From Bacteroidota bacterium (GTDB lineage Bacteria; Bacteroidota; Bacteroidia; B-17B0; B-17BO), in NCBI GenBank assembly GCA_947462425.1, contig CANHPI010000110.1, positions 1-7,931 of the forward strand: a stretch of DNA of 7,931 nucleotides, read 5' to 3'. The notes beneath the pieces were generated by a model. The model had not been told where the DNA came from. It searched no databases and saw only the letters and a list, made by a program, of their open reading frames with translations. This document shows positions 6,301-7,931 of the stretch, piece after piece. The position numbers were made by a program, and so were the translations under genes. Within the stretch, counting starts at the first letter, position 1; every line of letters begins with the position of its first letter.

Positions 6301-6863
6301 GTAAGATTTTTGGTCCTGATGGTAAGGTTACTTATGTAGAAGAAGAAGCAGGTTCTAAAAAATCTGATAAAGATAAGCAGGGAATAGATGCTGATGGTCA
6401 AGATAAAGACAAGTCTTCTCAGAAAGACGACTTAGCTAATAGTAAAGGTAAAGAAGCACGTGACGGAAAAGATGGTATGCAGTCCATATCGATTGATGCC
6501 AAAATGGACAAGCTGGATTCTTTAATAAATGTTTTAAATCAATTAATTTTACGTGCGGCTACTCGTATAGAAGTGAGGACTATTGTAAAACAAGAAATGC
6601 AAGATTTAATTGATGAATTAAATGCGAGTTTCACCATTAAAGTGGATGAACTCCCTAAATCAAAATCTCCAACGGGTTTATTACTACAGTTAGTTCGTTT
6701 AAATAAAGTTACTGAAACGAAATTACCTAATGGTAATAAAGTGTATACATCCGGAGATTACCGAAACGTGTCTGATGCTGAAAAATTCTGTCGTGATTAT
6801 CAAACTTCAGGTTTCAAAAAAGCACGAGTTGTTAAAATAGCTTCAGTAAAAAAGGGTAATTAG
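3354..6863 (+). CDS. Large outer-membrane beta-barrel protein, usher-like, with SPOR-like C-terminus
   Basis: A 1169-residue protein counted from GTG 3354, which overlaps the preceding TGA as GTGA (translational coupling). A TTG at 3339 would add five residues. The signal peptide is residues 1-32, cut at LFS|QSK. Domains in order: a NEW3-like Ig domain at ~41-141 (LPPGW at 81-85, then YTLKPNDSVFVPVRV); a second Ig-like domain at ~147-268; ~300-775 with many amphipathic aromatic-ended strands separated by Asn/Ser/Gly turns, typical of a large outer-membrane barrel; an SdrD/CNA-B-like domain at ~788-880 with the Ca-site-like DVNGNKIMDEGE (799-810); a second beta domain at ~889-976; a Lys/Asp/Ser-rich linker at ~980-1043; a predicted helix or coiled coil at ~1045-1090; and a SPOR-like end at ~1091-1165 (KVYTSGDYRNVSDAEKF, then GFKKARVVKI). 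Inferred role: a pore that exports or assembles the two subunits encoded upstream, anchored to peptidoglycan by its C-terminus. Size and operon context fit a chaperone-usher usher, but no classical usher N-domain or plug was recognised. Alternative: a non-usher porin or scaffold. Confidence 0.7.
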   Translation: MIIYYLNIFKNIQSRIALFLVFLCFTSSNLFSQSKPQNKKSITASFLFNEVEFKEVAVMSNVLKIKNNNGKNYTFNVSLSLPPGWKTLNNQEREYTLKPNDSVFVPVRVLATDKKAKGGTKYSIAAYVNTNEGKQISFARFVAGRPKITNWQMRILPRPRIYLLNGENEANFQVNLSNDGDEDQEILVSMNKIGKGFLVLDSAGNINKKSYFETTLSPYSDTTISYKIKILTQERNQTRVDVWGYSPSAAVTEKRYGLFIRGSEIRFDNKGGGSKGKKADFVKLANSIDFVKLNSFAKAGNSVGSIPLTMFMNLTNILGEQPILTYNFQGNTRTGKTSSLNYQIQTGFSYFKYSNAFLTQRLSVNFGYTNKRYFLGFAVGGNNKMFMLGYNIGKHSNIFATHSRESILKKSNNDFYSILYGFSHKYFSSSVNATTAFSYGRNSSKGINASITLRPFGATFFGFNGGFVDNIINNEVSSRMYNAGFGIGTSIKRYSTNLNANNSFQKFSNASDTVANKIFNLNWTNIYTSKRGKSFNLNTSLSMFNYKTDIPNIESSEFLTFNNNLQINLKSRYGKLNWSPLFFVNYSKVNMDTILSGGCQFNISRSNLESNFYYGTNFRFAYNELLDNKQLGIFFTSTVNFFARYKVWNAMATYNYGGLGIGEMVNNLQNSKSYSQMARLSVGHQYQFKNLKLILENNPTYTYLTALKRHSLSIFSQIYYFTNSGYRFAFNTSLNVTSGYSYKYNYAGPNQIRATQTDERLVSKNVVFGVSVKKDFSIPLPKRFRKLKSCDAKFVVFLDVNGNKIMDEGEVPVENVVLRMNDFEVITDDKGMASFLNMSFQRYKVQVFPLIDMGSWFPNVDDSVDVCGPDLMYLPFSKGVQVTGGVELDREAFTGELFEKLDVSRFKIYLIDTAGKVNTAITDNRGNFNFYVPYAKYKLRFDEKALGNQFYLAENDIDLDLSTGIESYYHNFMIIERKRKVKRKIFGPDGKVTYVEEEAGSKKSDKDKQGIDADGQDKDKSSQKDDLANSKGKEARDGKDGMQSISIDAKMDKLDSLINVLNQLILRAATRIEVRTIVKQEMQDLIDELNASFTIKVDELPKSKSPTGLLLQLVRLNKVTETKLPNGNKVYTSGDYRNVSDAEKFCRDYQTSGFKKARVVKIASVKKGN

Positions 6864-6872
6864 TTTTTGGGG

Positions 6873-6902
6873 TTATTGAAAATTTAATTAAACTTTCAAT
6901 AA
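6873..6902 (+). repeat. 30-bp near-perfect palindrome after the barrel gene, possible terminator
   Basis: TTATTGAAA (6873-6881) pairs with TTTCAATAA (6894-6902), and the core TTTAATTAAA (6883-6892) is itself palindromic. The only non-pairing position is A6882/C6893. It begins 10 bases after the barrel gene stop. As RNA it would form a long but AU-only hairpin; the T tract lies about 17 bases further on, not adjacent, so terminator function is uncertain. A symmetrical protein-binding site is the other reading. Confidence 0.45.
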
Positions 6903-7031
6903 TAATTATTATGATCTTATTTTTTTAAAGGTTAAATTACGCTAATTTTATTATATTGCTTTTGGTTTTTCTTGTTAACTGTTTATTAAATTATAAAATT
7001 TTGTTACTGAGGTCTGTATTTATAAATAATA

Positions 7032-7050
7032 ATAACTATAATATAGTTAT
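7032..7050 (+). repeat. 8-bp inverted repeat, possible operator or hairpin
   Basis: ATAACTAT (7032-7039) and ATAGTTAT (7043-7050) are perfect inverted copies around a 3-base spacer, about 110 bases before the glycosyltransferase start. The sequence is AT-only apart from one G-C pair, so it may be chance in this base composition. Confidence 0.3.
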
Positions 7051-7110
7051 CTTAAACTGTTTGTTTATTTAAGAATAATTAAACATTCATCTATAATAGT
7101 TCTTTTTTGA

Positions 7111-7118
7111 TATATTTG
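7111..7118 (+). promoter_or_regulatory. -7 type promoter element before the glycosyltransferase gene
   Basis: TATATTTG matches the Bacteroidota TAnnTTTG -7 consensus exactly and lies 41 bases before the ATG at 7160, a normal promoter distance. No TTG is found 17-23 bases upstream, so the -33 half is missing or diverged. Confidence 0.4.
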
Positions 7119-7159
7119 AGAGTTAATTAAATAAAAACAAATAATTATATTCCCTTTAA

Positions 7160-7931
7160 ATGTCTATCACTTCGCGCACAAAGCATCTCGTTAATTCTTC
7201 TTCAGGCTATCAATATATTCCTTTTAAAAATGCATTACAACCTTATGCTTTTTTACTATTGATTTCAATTAGTCTGTATCTTAATACTTTCAAACACGAA
7301 GTGGCATTTGACGATGAGGTTGTATTACATAAAAATGAATTTGTAATGAAAGGGTTCAAGGGTATCCCCAGTTTATTAACCCATGATAGTTATTACAGTT
7401 ATTATAAACAACTTCAATCAGAAAGTAGTTTGCCGGGTGGTCGTTATCGTCCACTATCTCTTATAACATTTGCTATTGAACAGCAATTTATTGGCATTAT
7501 TCCAGATGGTATTGTTGGTCCAAATAGTTGGGATACCAATCATAATCGCTTAAAAGATCCGAAAGAAGATACGAATAAAGATGGATTATACACAGATTAT
7601 GATTTTTGGGTTAAAGGTGCCGGTTTTAGGCATGTGGTTAATGTGTTACTGTATGCCTTATTAATAGGTTTAATTTACCGTGTTTTAATCACCTATATTT
7701 TCCCCACCATGAAAGATATGGTTTTTTGTGCCGTTTTGTTGTTTGCGGTGCACCCACTCCATACCGAAGTTGTGGCAAATATTAAAAGTCGAGATGAGAT
7801 TTTATCACTCTTGTTTATTTTTTTGACTTTATCTTTTGCGTTAAAATACATTAAAAGTTTTTACCGCAAAGATTTAGTTTGGACTTCCGTTTATATGTTA
7901 TTGGCCCTATTGAGTAAGGAATATGCCTTGT
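7160..7931 (+). CDS. GT-C fold membrane glycosyltransferase, TMTC/DUF1736-like (3' truncated)
   Basis: The frame opens at ATG 7160, directly after an in-frame TAA, and runs off the right edge; 257 residues are visible. A membrane segment (about 28-42) is followed by the first periplasmic loop with the acidic pair FDDE (D51-D52), where GT-C enzymes carry their catalytic/metal residues. Then come RYRPLS (95-100), a polar loop, HVVNVLLYALLIG (158-170), the family signature HPLHTEVVANIKSRDE (198-213), more membrane segments, and LSKEYA (251-256). These match the transmembrane-plus-TPR glycosyltransferases whose animal members (TMTC1-4) O-mannosylate proteins from a lipid-linked sugar; Bacteroidota members usually carry TPRs at the missing C-terminal end. 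The actual donor and acceptor here are unknown. Residues 125-149 form an Asp/Asn-rich insert (DTNHNRLKDPKEDTNKDG) resembling Ca-binding repeats. It is probably a separate transcription unit from the barrel gene. Confidence 0.85.
   Translation, partial: MSITSRTKHLVNSSSGYQYIPFKNALQPYAFLLLISISLYLNTFKHEVAFDDEVVLHKNEFVMKGFKGIPSLLTHDSYYSYYKQLQSESSLPGGRYRPLSLITFAIEQQFIGIIPDGIVGPNSWDTNHNRLKDPKEDTNKDGLYTDYDFWVKGAGFRHVVNVLLYALLIGLIYRVLITYIFPTMKDMVFCAVLLFAVHPLHTEVVANIKSRDEILSLLFIFLTLSFALKYIKSFYRKDLVWTSVYMLLALLSKEYAL

Larger units (their letters stand above)
6864..7159 (+). other. AT-rich intergenic spacer with palindromes
   Basis: A 296-base spacer between the barrel gene and the glycosyltransferase gene, with no credible ORF. 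It holds the 30-bp near-palindrome at 6873-6902, an overlapping 14-bp palindrome (ATAATAATTATTAT, 6899-6912) followed by a T tract at about 6919-6926, an 8-bp inverted repeat at 7032-7050 and a -7 type element at 7111-7118. It probably separates two transcription units. Confidence 0.5.

Noticed and set aside
1..7931. CRISPR array, tRNA/rRNA, insertion sequence or attachment site
   Set aside because: No regularly spaced repeats, no cloverleaf or rRNA-like sequence, no transposase or integrase and no terminal inverted repeats were seen.

Overview
The window is AT-rich and fits a member of the Bacteroidota. It holds a type IX secretion (T9SS) type A sorting domain. Gln follows the predicted signal-peptidase cleavage site in all four exported proteins (the 'Bacteroidetes Q-rule'). 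Genes lack clear Shine-Dalgarno sites, and a few TAnnTTTG-like -7 elements are visible. Family- or genus-level placement is not possible from this sequence alone; a flavobacterium-like lineage would fit.

Layout, all genes on the + strand: (1) bases 1-341, the C-terminal end of a secreted protein ending in a T9SS sorting domain; (2) 385-1320, a periplasmic protein with two Ig-like domains that looks like a pilus-type chaperone (PapD/DUF916-like); (3) a 386-base gene-free AT-rich leader; (4) 1707-2528, a cysteine-free, Ala/Thr/Ser/Gly-rich exported protein with strongly biased codons, the likely major surface subunit; (5) a strong intrinsic terminator at 2543-2575; (6) 2608-3357, a cysteine-rich paralogue of the major subunit, the likely minor or tip subunit; (7) 3354-6863, overlapping the previous stop by four bases, a 1169-residue outer-membrane protein read as an usher-like secretion pore; (8) a 296-base AT-rich spacer with palindromes; (9) 7160 to the right edge, the N-terminal part of a GT-C type membrane glycosyltransferase of the TMTC/DUF1736 kind.

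Genes 2, 4, 6 and 7 form a compact module with the logic of a chaperone-usher system: a periplasmic Ig-fold chaperone, an abundant subunit, a rare subunit sharing its fold, and a large outer-membrane barrel. The subunits carry signal peptides but no T9SS sorting domain, so they need another way through the outer membrane, and the barrel protein is the obvious candidate. The barrel protein does not look like a textbook usher. It has two Ig-like (NEW3-like) domains before the barrel, a Ca-binding SdrD/CNA-B-like domain and a second beta domain after it, then a charged linker, a predicted helix and a SPOR-like C-terminus that could hold it to peptidoglycan. I do not recognise this as a characterised, named system. 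The assignment is inferred from architecture and motif reading; no database search was run.
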